The notes below the pieces were generated by a model. It saw only the letters and a program-made list of their open reading frames with translations. It made no database searches and was not told where the DNA came from. From Atrichornis clamosus (taxonomy: Eukaryota; Chordata; Aves; Passeriformes; Menuridae), in the NCBI GenBank assembly GCA_013400975.1, contig WBMZ01006337.1:124001-188000 (forward strand): 64,000 bases of DNA, given 5' to 3'. The position numbers were made by a program, and so were the translations under genes. Numbering within the stretch: position 1 is the stretch's first letter; every line of letters begins with the position of its first letter. Shown here piece after piece: positions 47,235 to 60,520 of the stretch.

Positions 47235-49849
47235 TTGCTTGCAGATTGGGTTACAAAAGTGTTCTTGCTGTTTGTTTGGAACCAGGTATTTCTTGACTAA
47301 ATTCTATGTTCTTATGTTGCCACACTGACCAAGATGACAGGCAATCAGTTTTTGCTCATCTTCTCCCAGCCATCCACCAGTTTGCAGATTTTCTTCTACA
47401 TTCATCAGCTCTTTCATTTTATATTTTCCATAAAGAAGAAAAGTTGCTCATTCACACCATCAGTTGGAGTTCTACAAATAATCAGGAGTCAAATTGTGAC
47501 CTTTAATAACAACAGCCTAACGAGCTCCGTACTTCCCCAAAGTGGGTCAAAGCTCCTCAAAGTTTTCCTGAAGGGATCCTAAGCTTTAGCCAAGACAAGT
47601 CACACACATACAGTGACAAGAAGTACACTCAGTGCAAGTTGTCCAATTTTCAGGAAAAAACCGCTCTATCGAACAGTGGTTGAGCAGCACAATAATATAT
47701 TTGGAGAAATAAATTATCTAAGCCATCTAAATAACCATATTTATTCAGTAAAATTAGGAAACTTGAAAGAAATAAAGAATAGAAATTTAATCAAAAGCAA
47801 TATCTTGGTGAGTATTAATAAAGAACTAATTGGCTGTTCCAGTCAAGAGTGTGTCAACAAAAATGACTGAAGTCAAAATATTGCTATAGGCTGCTTGGTT
47901 TTCCTGATGTTGTGGAAGTAGTAAGCAGGTGATTAAATGTATTTTCTCAAAGATGTGTAGGCTTCCAACTGTCTCTGATATTGGTAGGATTTAGGCATCT
48001 AAATGTATTTCTGTTTTTTAATACTAAAAAAAAAAATGCCCTCAGGTTCTATTCAGAGAGCTTAGATGCTCTCCTACCTGCTATTTAGCAATGATCTCTC
48101 TCTTCCCTATAAACAGAAAGATACAGTGATCTTATACAATAGTTGATTTTACCTTTGGGATATAAAAACCTTTCTGTTTAACAAAGTTACAAAGCAATCA
48201 AGAAATCTAAAATGATTGGCAAAGATATCAATGTTTTTTCCTATCTTGAGTGGGTAATAACAGGGCAGCAAAATGTCATGGTAATGGAAATTAAAAGTCA
48301 ACCACAACATTTATAGGGGACATTGTTACTTACCCTGATCAGGAGTTAAAAAAGAACACGCTGTCTTTGCTAAACTTGTTAACCACAATGTGCTAATGTG
48401 TACACACTAAGAAATTCATCCTAGGAATTATTCTTTCTGTGGCCAAATAGGTCATCTGTTCAGGACCTTCTTTCCTTCCTATCTCTAGTTTAGGCCACTG
48501 ATATCAAGAGATTCCAAACCATATCTCTAGGATGCCGAGGCGGTGGAATTGCAGCCAGGCAGATCTCAGTGTTGTGCCCCCTGGGTACAGTTGTACCAGC
48601 CCAGTTCCACTCCCAACCTGCTCCAGAACAAGCACAGATTGCATTGCAATACTAGATTATAATTTCATCAAATACCAGGTTCACCAGACTGTAATACTTA
48701 GAATCCTTGAAGAGTTGATAATAAAATATTGGAATATTCTGACATGTGAGGCATCGTGGATAAAGAATACTAGATTCTCTATAAAGCATAGATGAGTTAG
48801 TCACAAAAATAAATAGAACATTACTTTGAAATGCTGAACACCTTGATCACAAGCCTCTCACAGAAAGGGTTTCAAAAAGGAGGCAGCAATAATAGCAGGC
48901 AGCTCTAACTCTCCAGTATTGAATTCCCTCCAGGGACAGAAAAATCATTATTTAATGCCTATTTCTCTAAGTCATGGAAAACATAAAAAATGAAGCCAAC
49001 AATAATAGTAAGAAAATGCACAAGAACTTATAACATTGTAAATTAGAGCTTTAGATAAATGTTGTCTGACTGCTCAAAGAACAATAGATCTCAACATTAT
49101 TTCTAAACAATGCACAGTTTCAGTTCTGACCCCAGTGATCTGGTTCTTTCCTATTACAGTGTACACACATCTGTTGTGGAGGATCCATATTCTTTTCAGG
49201 CCCCTACTGTGTGAAAATTCTCTTTCTCAAGATTACTCAGCTCATAATGTATGACAAAAAAAAGGTATGGATTTCTCTCTAAGCTTCTCTTCACACTGTG
49301 GGCTGTCAATCACTGAAAGAAAAATCAAGGGAGGGAGGGGGATGGAGGCAAGGGGAAAAAAGGCATGCACATGTCCACACACGAAGAAGCTAGAATGCAT
49401 TCCTTGTGATGAGTACATAAGACACTGCTTTCTGAAATCAAATCCCCAAATTCACCCTCCCCATTCCTGTCTGTCTTTCATTACCTACTGTTTGTCATAT
49501 TCTGTTTTCCCATCTGGTGGCAGTTGTGTACATCTAATGAATCCCCTAAAACTTTCAACTTTGTATCCTTCTTTGAGTACTCAGTTCATTTACTGTTAAC
49601 TTCTTAAAAGCTTTTCTCCGAAGCAGTCACTTAGGTGACACGTTTCCACTCTGCAGGTGTAAGGCAGTATTACTGATGCTCTCTGTGTTGTTTGCCCCGC
49701 TCTAAACCCCATTTTTATGGCTTTTAGATTACAGTAATAGGCACACACTACACAGAACAATATTCACAAATGACCCTGTTGTTCAGTATGCTGCATCCCA
49801 TATGTTTGCTTTTGGCAATAAATCCAATTGCATTACTTCAGCTATGGCA
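47235..49849. other. AT-rich non-coding stretch
   Basis: No gene recognised. A G-rich tract lies at 49329-49355 (GGGAGGGAGGGGG ... GGGG). Poly-A runs near 48025 and 49255. Confidence 0.5.
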
Positions 49850-50160
49850 GATTTATTCCTGCTTCCTATCAGTCAATGAATTGACTTTAAAATTTTGTTC
49901 AGAGTTTTTCATTACCCGTCTGAATCACCTCTTTCATACCTATCAAAATTGGTCTCCATTGATACATACCCTCAGTCCTTACTTTCTAATAATAAATCTC
50001 AAATTCATCAGCCCCGTTGCCAGGTCTCTCATCCATGAGTAGCAGAGCATTCACCTGTTATGCCCCTGAGCTGCGGAATTCCCTGAACTGAAGTCTCATC
50101 TCCAAATCCCCTGAGCTTTTCTAATCCCTCTTTGATTCGCACTTATTAAAAATTACTTTT
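49850..50160 (+). mobile_element. Probable LINE2-type ORF2 C-terminal relic
   Basis: One frame (50041-50085) reads SRAFTCYAPELRNSL, matching the conserved L2-type ORF2 end (RAFSVAAPRLWNSLP). It is followed after two stops by SLFDSHLLKITF, which fits the usual FKxxLKTHLF ending. Upstream, in a shifted frame, a weaker match (LIINLKFISPVARSL) fits the preceding LLVVPRSRLK block. CR1 has a different ending (HWNRLPREVV), so this is a separate, much older LINE. Boundaries are uncertain. Confidence 0.5.
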
Positions 50161-51028
50161 CATATTTGATCCATTACTGACACATGCTGTAGGCTTTACT
50201 GACATAAAAATAGTTCTATTTTCTTTATAAATGTTGCACTGACAATGTCAAGACAAAAAGTAACTTTTAATTTGCTTCACGTATAGATTTCAAGACTTGC
50301 TTTTCTCTATTTCTTTTCTGGGCTTAAGCATCAGTTCATCTGCTTAGGTTATGGTGTCCAGACCTCAACTCTGAGAATAAAGGTAGAAACTCCTATTGCT
50401 ATTAGTAATATATCATGAACACTGAGTAGGCATATCATAAAAATTTAATTTGTAGTAAAGGTATTTTATAAAACATTAGCACCCAATTATCCATATGGCC
50501 TAACTGGAGGCTGTGCTCAGGAACACTGAAGTAGAGTCAGAAAATACACCAGGGCATTAGTGAAGGGATACAGGTGTTCCAGGGTGTAAACCCTGGACTG
50601 GGACAAGGTCTCTTGCTGGTGTAATCTTGACCCAGGATCTTCATCCAAGTGACCTAAGCTTTATCTCACCCCTTCAGGGTGAAGTAAATGTTAGTTTTGA
50701 AAGCAGGTTTCACTCAAAAAAGCATGTTTGGGGGAAGTGTGTATGAGAGTGAGACTTCTTTTCTGATCATTTGAAATGTCTGCACTTCCAATTAATTTTA
50801 TTCTCCAGCTGTGTTTTCTAAACTTAGTAAACTGTGAGTTTTAAGGGGTTTCTCAAGCCTTGCACATCCCTCTGAAACCCATGCAACAGGGCACATTTAC
50901 ATTCTCCCCCAATTAAACACTCAATAACATGGCACAACAGGGTACATATATTTATCATACTCACCTTTACTGGTTGAGTTTTAAGTCCAAGGTTAGGTCT
51001 GAGATTCATAGCAGGTTACCAAGTCGAC
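50161..51028. other. Non-coding stretch, nothing firm
   Basis: A 7-bp hairpin CCAGGGT-GTAA-ACCCTGG lies at 50579-50596. No gene or repeat recognised. Confidence 0.5.
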
Positions 51029-51054
51029 TTATGGCAGTACATTTACTGCCATAA
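51029..51054. repeat. Perfect 11-bp-stem hairpin
   Basis: TTATGGCAGTA (51029-51039) and TACTGCCATAA (51044-51054) are exact reverse complements around the loop CATT. It is mixed sequence rather than a simple repeat, so less likely to be microsatellite-derived than the 4.95 kb hairpin. Confidence 0.92.
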
Positions 51055-54000
51055 ATTACCTATGCATTGAATTTGCATTCCTGCTCTGGAACTTCTTCAC
51101 TGCTCTCTGTTTTCTTCAAAGTCAGCATTGTGGTTCAGAGAGTTTCCCAGGAAGCCCTTTTAATACTCGGGTGCATGTTATCTGCCCCTGCAAATTAAAA
51201 AGCCGTTTAGCTCTGCAAGTTGTCATTTAATGATCTCCCAGTTTATTGATCAACAAGAAAGTAGTCCTTACCACTGTCAGATATGACTGTATCACACTGG
51301 TTCTTTCCAAACCAGAACAGAAACATTTGTTGGGTTCTTTTACCTTTTCTGCACTGTGGTTGACTGCTTTACTTCCTCTTCTGGTATCACCACTGTCAGT
51401 CTTCCAGGTTTCTGCTGCACTTAAAGGATTTCCTCATCTTCACCCCACAGTGTTATGCACTCCACATATATACATAACTCCTAATTAGCAAATACACTCC
51501 TCCAACAACTTCCCAGCTTTTCTAACATTTTCTGGTGGGTGTAATGAAGAACATTATTCCCTTTCAACTGATGAAGCTTTCTTACACCATTTTGAAAATA
51601 TAATTTTCTCCTGCAACTCTGCAAAAGAAAAAGGTTCAACCTTCACTACAGTTTTGCACTGTTCACTCCCAAAACAAGTCTATGACTGACTGAAGGCAAT
51701 GACTCTTTGTACTTAACAAACAGAATCATATATACATTTTCATTCAGAATTTGATATTCACTTTAATAAGAATTTCACATTTTATTTTACTTCATAATGG
51801 CTAAATACTGCAAACTGAAACTGAGTGCTGGTCTGAACATTTTTTCTGCCAAAACTGTTTGTGTATGGCAGTTTCTAAAATATGAAATACATGAATTTTA
51901 AGGAAAAAATTATTATTGTTGAGTATTTTTAGTTATCAAAATTAAATTATTTTATTATATTAATTTATTTTAAAAATACTAATATTCAAATAAACAAACT
52001 CCTATTTTCTTTTTTTCTTTAATAAAAATGAAGCATGTTAATTCTTGATGGGGTGGGGTTTCCCCTCCAAACCTTCAGAGGAATTATGGCACCTTGCTGG
52101 AGAACAGGGTTAAAGATCCGAGAGCTCCCTGTGTCTGCTCTGAGAGCAGTGTAGGGCAGGCCAGAGGCAGCCACCTGTCCCCAGCACCCCTGAAGGTGCA
52201 GCTGATGGGAACCCTGTGCTTTGCGCTTTCTGAAGCTGTTTGGTCACACACCTCCTCGCCCAGGCTTGGAGAAGGGTGGTGAGCATACCTGGCTGGAGCC
52301 AGGAGTCAGTTTAACAGAGACAGGAGTTTAGAGTGAGACCCTTTCACACTGCACTTTTTCCTCTGCATCCCCTTCAGTCTTCTCCTCTCTACTTTGTTTC
52401 ATTTTGTCTTTCACTAAGCTGACTCCTTTCTGCTTAAACTTTCCTAAAATGCCTCAATTTCAGTAGCCATCATACTGTTCACTGCTTTGGCAAGCCACTT
52501 TCTCCTTTTTCAGTTGTATTTATTTTAGAAGCAGTGTGAGGAGCTGCCTCTGCTCTGTCTATCAGTTGTTACAATGCTAGGCCATGTTCAGATTTTCTTT
52601 TCAGCCCCTCTGTTGCAAAAGTCAATAAGTAGTGGTACTACAGAAGGCAAAAGAAGCAACACATCTGGGGTTTTTTTGGTGAAAGACAGAAAAGCATAGC
52701 TTGCATTACTCCACAAAGGTCTGTTGAAGAGACTGCCTTACACATTGAACCAGAATACCTGCTTTAAACTGGTGACTGCATCAGAAGACAACTAACTTCT
52801 TACAGTGGTCTCCTTGATTTCCCACAGCACCATACCACTCGCTGCATCAGGGAATGCAAAAGGGAATGCTCCCAATGCCACGTGTCCCAGGGACAAAGTG
52901 CCATCCCTCCAGGGTTTGTGTGCCCACCACTGTGAGTTCAGGCATTTCAGGGATCCAGCTACTTAGACTATGGACAGTAGGCAAGGGACAACAATATTTA
53001 GGGATTTGAACTTACAGTTTAGAAACTGTAGGAGGGAAAGTGTCTGTTTAGTTTAAGTTTCTGGATGGAGAAGCTCCTGCAAGCATGACAGGCAGCTCAG
53101 GAGTACATACACAAGCGGCTGTTTAAAAATTTAACAAGTAGGCAGTGGAGGCTGGTGTAATCGGGTGATCAAAGGTGAGAGCCAGCATCCTGACAGTGAA
53201 TGAGTGCTAACAGCTATGATGGGGTTGGACTCTAAAGGACCTGGAAGGCAAGAGCAGTTATTTCTGATGCAGCACAGGAAAAGGAAAGATGCCAGAAAAG
53301 GATAATGAAAGGAACTGATCTTTTCAGTACTATCCTCCACAGCTACAAGTGGAACAGAACACCATTTGTCAAGGCCAGAGTGAGGGATGGTTGCTGTAGC
53401 TGAGAGAGATGAGAGGTTGAATGAGCTGGATATAAAATGTTGTATGGAAATCTTTTTCAGAAGTGCTAAAGAAGGAGAATCTGTGAGACTGACATGTTGT
53501 CCAGAGCCTCTCTGTAAAAGCAAGAAAATTGTGGGCCTGACTGCCAGGTATAGGTGAGGACAGCAGACAGGAGCTCTTCTATTCCCACTGAGCTTGCTGG
53601 TGGCTACCTGAATTCAGGTGCCAAAGGTGGAGACAGATGTGAGCTTGAGGAAAATTAGATGATTAGATGAGAGAAAGAAGGAACTAAATGTTTGCAGAAA
53701 ATATTACCTAGGATCAAACAGCAGGAGGGAGATAAGAAAAATAAGCTTTGAGATACAGATTAAGAAAGCAGGGAGGGGGTAGCAGGATTTGACCTCTTGT
53801 TAGTTTTTCCCTTACTACTCAAAGCCCCATCACTTCAATTACTTCATTCCTCTGTCTAATCCCTCTCCTGCTACAAAGGACTGCAATGGAATAGTCATCT
53901 CCAGGTGGGGAGCCCCAAGGCCGTTTTATGCCAGCCTTGGGTGAGGCTGACAGAGCAGGAGAGGAACAGAACACCGTGAGTGAGGAGTCAGCCACCTGAA

Positions 54001-57000
54001 CTCATTTGGCACAAGCAATCACTAGAGCTTAGCAAAACCATCTGCAGGTTGGAGACAATCGGGAATCTTCTCTGAAAAGGAAACTATTGCCTTTTTTTTT
54101 CTTTTTAATGCACTATTTTTTTTCCTAATGTTCTGCTTAGTCATTCTAAAGTATTCCTCTTCCATTTAGCTGTACAACACAAAGCACAGTGGGAGTACTC
54201 TGTGGTTACAGACTAATTCTAAAACCAATTTATATCAATGTGGATGTAATTTACCATGTATATGCCTCTAACACTCCCTAGGTAGTTGTACTCTTTATTA
54301 CAATCAGGGAAAGTCTTTTACTGTAGTTTTTCAGGGTTCCACACATTACTATTTTAAAGTAATATATTACAAACACTTATGATTCTTACAGAAAAATCCA
54401 CTTACATCTCCACATCCTGTAAACATACTAAGTTTATTCTTGCTTAAGTTTTTGAGTCTATAAGTTCTTGCTTATATTTATTGTAAAACATTATATTGTC
54501 AAGAGGAAAGATGAGGAGAATAATTCTGGTTTTAGATTGAAAAAGTTAAAGGACAATCTATTGAGAACAGAAACAAGAAAGCCAGGGAAATAGAAATCTA
54601 AGGACAATTATGGATGACAACATCAGAGACAATTAGCAGCTCAAGGAATGAAGCTTTGGCTGGAAACAAAACTAAAAGACTTGGAAAACATTTGGAAAAG
54701 TAGATTTCCAAGTACCGAAGCTAAATTTTAGAAAGTCTGGAATGGAAACACAGTTGACGCACCTCAGGAAGAGGCAAATGGGACACCAGCATTTGTTTAA
54801 GTGGGAAGAAATTAACAAAAGGAAAGTGAGGATGAAATACTGATGCAGTATTGAGAATGGGTTCAAAAAGTTGAAGTCGAGCAACCAAAAAAGAGCACAG
54901 AACAAACCAGAAACTTCAACATCCACAGCATTGTGGAGAGAATCTTGCAATGAGAAGAAAGATAAATTTGGAAAGTTACTTTTGCCACTTTTTGCATTGA
55001 ATAAATTTGCAAGAAACTTTGCAGAGATAGGTGAAATGAGAAAGGAGAAAAGTTTTGAGATGTTACCTTTGGACCACCATCTGACCATCAAACTATATAT
55101 TTTTTTAGAAAATATAAAAATGTGACAAAACATTGTGAGAGGAGTGTTACCTTGCATAGAACCATACAGTACTTTATCATTTGAATATTTAAGTGACAAT
55201 TTCTCTGAAAATAGAAAACTTAGCCCCCAAAATACCAAACATTTACAGAAAGAGATACCAAGTTGTAGTAGAGAACCTGAATGGAAAATGGCCTTCTACT
55301 CTTCTATGTAGAGATACGACATATCTACAATTTCCCAAATCCACTTGCTGCTTGATTTCATAATTTCTATCCGTTTTTACCTGCATTAAAATCACAAAGT
55401 CAGCTTGAAGGTAGAAGCACTGTATTTATCTCTCATATCAAATTTATATAATATTCTTAAGAAGGAAATCCTTAAACCCTGATCTATCTACTTTAGTTTT
55501 CTGCCTCTTCTGTCCCTCAGGAAGCAGGCTGAGTGCCAGGTCCTGTTGGATAGCAAGGACGTAGGACTAGGACTTGTTTTAATATACTTAGCTCCTTCTT
55601 ATTAAACACTGGAAATTTCATGTCTTTCTTATATCATTTCTGCCATCATCCAAGAGTATTTCACAGAGGCATTAAAGTATTATTTTCTGAGACTCTGACA
55701 ATATTGTTTGTTCATAAAAAGATGAGATTGCTGAGGAAAAGAGATTAAAAAGTCTAAATCTAATAGAAAAATTACGTAACTGGGAGAACCCTACATATTA
55801 TACCTTCAAATAATGATGAGATTGTCCTGAGGAGAGGCAAATACCTGAGTCAGTGTGCTGATAACCATTACATCAGAAATTAAGTTGCACATAGTACAAT
55901 CACACTTGAATGAAACAAAGTTATCCAAACAGGTAAGATTGAAGTGCATAAAGTTCTCCAATGCTACAAAAGCCCATTTCTTAGATACTCAAACTGTAAA
56001 GTGTCTTGTGTTGTCTGATCAGTCTCAATGACAGAAAAACTGGGTACTACACAGGATCTCAGTCACATTACACTTGTGAGTAAAACAAAACTTGGATGAG
56101 GATTAGGTCATGCTAGCAGTTATTAAACTATCATAGTTACATTAAATTCACCAATTTGACTGGAAAAACATTCCTAACTGGTAAACAACAAAATATTAAT
56201 TTAAAATATACACATTTTTAATATATCAGAACAAAGACTCAGATTTTAGGTATCCCGTGTTGCAACTTTTTTGAGTGTTGTATCAAAGTAAGCATGTGAA
56301 CTCTACACACAGAAGATGACAGATGAGAAAATAACAGGTTAAATTTACCCCCTCTTGTATTTTCATTGAAGACTACAAGATGCACAGAAGGTCAGTGAAG
56401 TCCCCCAGCATTGGCAAGAGCATTTTGTGTAGATCTGCTTGCATTATCAGAGCCAGCTAGAACTGCTTGTGCAGGTGGAGGCTTAGATTTATTTGATCAG
56501 TGTCAAAAGCAAGAATTAGAAAGTAGCTGCAGCTAAAATAATGTTACATGCATTATTTTACATAAGGTTCTGTACATTACTGGAGGAAGGTTAAATTACT
56601 TCCTTTCTCTTTAGCCTAGATTTCAAGGGGCAAAACTGAGAAAAAAACCCCAAAAATGTCCTCTCTATTTAATTTCATTTCACTTGGATAAAATAGCTAT
56701 GGAAGAAGAAAATGAAAATTATTTTACTTTCTTTTTATGGAACAAATTTGATGCAGAATTTTTGTTAAGTTAAAACTACAAGATTAGTTAAGAGAGGAAA
56801 AATATTTCCTTGAATATTATCAGAAATTCTAGGAGTTTTAGTGCCAGGCACCACCATTGAAAAGCAAAACATACAGAAATTAAATGGGACACTCTAAAGC
56901 CCTTGCATTACTTTTTTTTCTTGCCTTGTTCATCATGAGTTGTTAGCTCATCCTTTCCATTACCATTTCCAAGAACTGTTACAGAGCAGAGCTGCATGAG

Positions 57001-60000
57001 ACGCGGAGGAAGAGTTTCTTACCTCTGCTTTGAGTTGTTAGCTCCTAACAAAACAGTTCCTTATGAAAAACACTGAACAAGACTCTCATAGAGAAACATG
57101 TCTTGTCCCAGGTGACCTGTGACCAGAGCTCACTGCAGAGTTTAGATCCAGGATCTAAACCTTTTTTTTCCCCTCCCAGTTCAGAGCAGAAATCTGAACA
57201 TGCACCTCTCAGATGCAAAGTCTGACGTGCAGAAAATCTGTGAAGAGTAGGGGAAAACAGAAGAGGAAGAAAAAAAAAAAAAAAATCTCTATTGCAGCTT
57301 CTCTCTATTCGGCATACGATGCCAGCACCTCATAAAAGTCAACCTTCCTCATTCAGGTGTACATGCTCATAAGCACATTAAACAATGGTCCACCACAAAG
57401 CACATGCCAATAAACTTTGTCTGCAGTGTGTAATAATATGTTACTCCTTAAACTCTTCAAATGTTTTTCAGAAGGGGACAGCCAGAAACAGAACTGGAGG
57501 AAAAAGCAGGATGTCTTTTAACCAGGAACTTCCAGCTGTCCCTTGTTAGGCACACAGGTGAAAACAGAGCTGATTCCTTTGCTCAGACACGGGATAGAAG
57601 AGGTCATCCAATTTGAATACACAGACTATGCCATCCAGAGTCAACTACATAAAACACAGGAAGCATTTCCCACAAACCAGTTTTAAATATACCTTGTGGG
57701 CCAAGATCAAACATACAAAACAAGTCATGGTGAGCATACGAAAAGTCATGGAGAAATGCTACTGGGAAGCTGCTCATAAAGGGAGGTTTTGTGTGATTCA
57801 CACACAATTTAAAAAATGGAAGATCCCAATAATTAAATATTAGGAGGGTCTTTTTTTCACTGAAAGAAGTGTCAGGTGAAATACGTGAGAAGCACTATTT
57901 GCAGTTCTAGCACCAAAAGTACCAGAGGTACCAGAGCAATCCTACTGTCCTCCACTCATAGTCTCGGAAAAAGCTTTACTGCAGGGAGTTGAAAACAAGC
58001 AATGAAATCCAGGACGTTTAAGGAGCAAAGAGTAGCTTACAGAGAAGCTAGAGACATTTTTGTGTTGATCTTTTACTTTGAAGCGGAATAACATTTTCCT
58101 ATCTCTGAGTGATTGTGCTTCTCTGCATAACAAGTGGTAAAATAAAGAACAGGCAGCCAGCAAATGTCTGAGCAGAGAAAGGCATCCTGAGTTCATGTTC
58201 CCACATAGGAGATGAGGAAAAGCTTGGGTCACACACACTAGATCCTGGAATTTAAGTTGATGTTTGTTCATCAAGCAATTTGAATAATGCTTCTTTTGAC
58301 ATGTAGATTGCTTCTTGAAAAAGACCTGCTACATCCCTTTTTTCCTTCTTTTCACACCACTAGAAGTGGAAGAGCAATTTCATATCTGATTTTCTATTGA
58401 ATTATTTTCTTAGTTTAGTTAGAGCAGGCCAAATGATAAAGCACTGAATTATCCTATTCCTCATTTCTTAGCATTTTATTCATAAGGAAAATCTTGTTTT
58501 TCAAGCTATCCCAGTCCATCCACTTTTCTGAATAAATATTAGCTTCTTTTGGGCTCTTTTCTTCCTCTTGTTTCTTTCTTTTAGCATGAAAAAAGCCTGA
58601 TAACAAATGTGCAGGCAAACAAGCATTTTCACAACTGTAAATATAGAAGAAAACAGCACAATTCTCTGTAGGAAGATACTGAGAACTGCTTTTTTCTTAG
58701 GTACAGACGATATTACTAATAAAAGACCACATACCTGAATTTTCAAATTTCTTTACTAATAAAGGTGTGTGCTCTGTTTTGTTTTCACACAAACACAAGA
58801 CTTCTCAAAGTTATATATTTAAAATATGTCCATAAATCACCATCAGAAGCTGAAGTACCCACTCTTTGTCATTTCTAGAGAAGAACTTCAATCTGAAAGA
58901 AGAGAAAAAGGACCTTGACAATAAAATGATTGTTGGAAAGTTGATATCCTTCTAGGTATTTTAGTTGAGTTATCCAGAGGAACTTAGACGTGTCTGTATT
59001 AAATATAATGTATTTTGTGGCAACGACTTGAAAGAACATTATGTTAAAAGTCCATACACGTTATAAAACATATAACCTTCAGAAATAGAAAGGAAATGAA
59101 AGAAATGCCTTATAAATAATCAAGAAGTTCAAGGCTGCATCTTTGAAACATTCATTGGAAAAAACACTTTGTTTGTATAAGAATCAGGATAGTCTACAAA
59201 CTTCAAAAGTATTGTTTCTTATATTATTCATTATTAAAATGAAATGCTGTAGGTGAAGGTTTTTACAGGAAGTTAGAAGAGCTGTTAAAGTTTAAATGGC
59301 CTTAAGCTCAATTAGATGCTCTTGGAGTATTCTTGTCTTGTTATGGGTGTTTCACACTAGCTAATCAGGCTACCTGTTATCAAGGTTTTAGCTAACTACT
59401 AGTCAGATACTTATTTTGTACAGCCCCAGCAGCTCTGACAATTGTTGAAATCAGGCCTACTTCCCCTTACTTGAAAATTCTGAGATAGCAAAACCAAAAC
59501 CAAATATGAGCCTTGATGTCAAGCTGTGAATTTATATATGTGTAAAGTGATGACAATCAGGAGCACGACTTGAACTGTCTATGGCAATAGGGGAAGAGAA
59601 AATAAAGGACTAGAGCAAATAAGAAAAAAATCATAATGAACCCCATTAGGAACAGATTAAAATGATCTTAGATTGTTCTTCTTCACCTATGGACCACAGT
59701 CCATCATCATCGAGTGGTTTTCTGTGCCCGAAAACTCATGATTTCCTCTGCCCTGCTGCAGGGACCTCTTGCACTTCTGCCACATGCCCCTGTAATTGTG
59801 GGCATCCCTTTTCCACACAGCCCAGAACTTGGCTACACCCTGTTTATCGCACCCACAGGCAGGACAGGAGGCAGACCTTGGTGTCCTCAGTGCAGCCATG
59901 TGTGCTGCTCGCCCAGCTGAGCAGAACTGGCAGCCACAGAGCCTCAGTGCAGCATTTCTGGACCCAAACCACAGGCTCTCCCCCCTGCTGAGGTGGGGAG

Positions 60001-60334
60001 TTCTGGTAACGGGGGCAGGAGTGTGGTATCCTCAGGAATGCTGCCCTCTGTGTACAGATCAGTCACAAGTACAAGGGTGGAGGGACTGACAGAGCAAATA
60101 CATGCATTTTGTTGCCATAAGGAAAAGGGTTTTAGAGAGGGAGAAGAAATTACCAAGTTTCTTACATTCTTCTCTGTTATAATACATTTTTGTCCACTCG
60201 CAGCTATCTGTTCATTATTTCAGCTCCAGTCCTACCTGCCATGTTATTCAAGTACCATGCAGTAAATTTGTGCTAGGCAGCTTCTCTCCTTTCTACTATT
60301 CATATTTCCTAAGGAGACAGCGCCGTTCTTACAA
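51055..60334. other. Long non-coding stretch with strand-skewed segments
   Basis: No gene recognised over about 9 kb. Between about 53.1 and 55.1 kb the plus strand is clearly purine-rich. This explains the 130- and 188-codon frames on the minus strand (53131-53523, 54672-55238), which I do not accept as genes. GC-richer patches lie at about 52090-52310 and 59690-60090 without motifs. A poly-A run is at about 57270-57286. A few T-rich runs (54091, 57161) are ordinary. Confidence 0.45.
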
Positions 60335-60520
60335 GAGGAGGCATTTAATTCACAGCCCTGCCACGGGCTCCCTGTGTGACCGGAGACAAGCCACTTAACC
60401 TTTCAGTGCTTTGGTTTCCCCTTCACTAAAATGGGAAGAATAACAATGCATTTCTTACCTTTTATTCATTTTGTCTGTTTAGACTCTGAGCTCTTTTAGG
60501 GTGGAGGTTATCTGCACTAA
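60335..60520 (+). mobile_element. MIR / CORE-SINE relic (amniote MIR type)
   Basis: The segment follows the MIR core in order: 'gcatttaattcacagccctg', 'ccacgggctccctgtgtgac', 'agccacttaacctttcagtg', 'ctttggtttcccc' and 'cactaaaatgggaagaataa'. The consensus reads CTCCCTGTGTGACC...CACTTAACCT...CAGTTTCC...TAAAATGGGRATAATA. It continues into 'ttagactctgagctctttta', as in amniote MIR 3' parts. The tRNA-like head with A and B boxes is not recognisable. MIR predates the bird-mammal split, and such relics are scarce in bird genomes. Confidence 0.78.

Noticed and set aside
54672..55238. 188-codon minus-strand frame, longest in the window
   Set aside because: The strand is T-rich and poor in A, so stop codons are rare. 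The translation is low-complexity hydrophobic, and no domain or splice context was seen.
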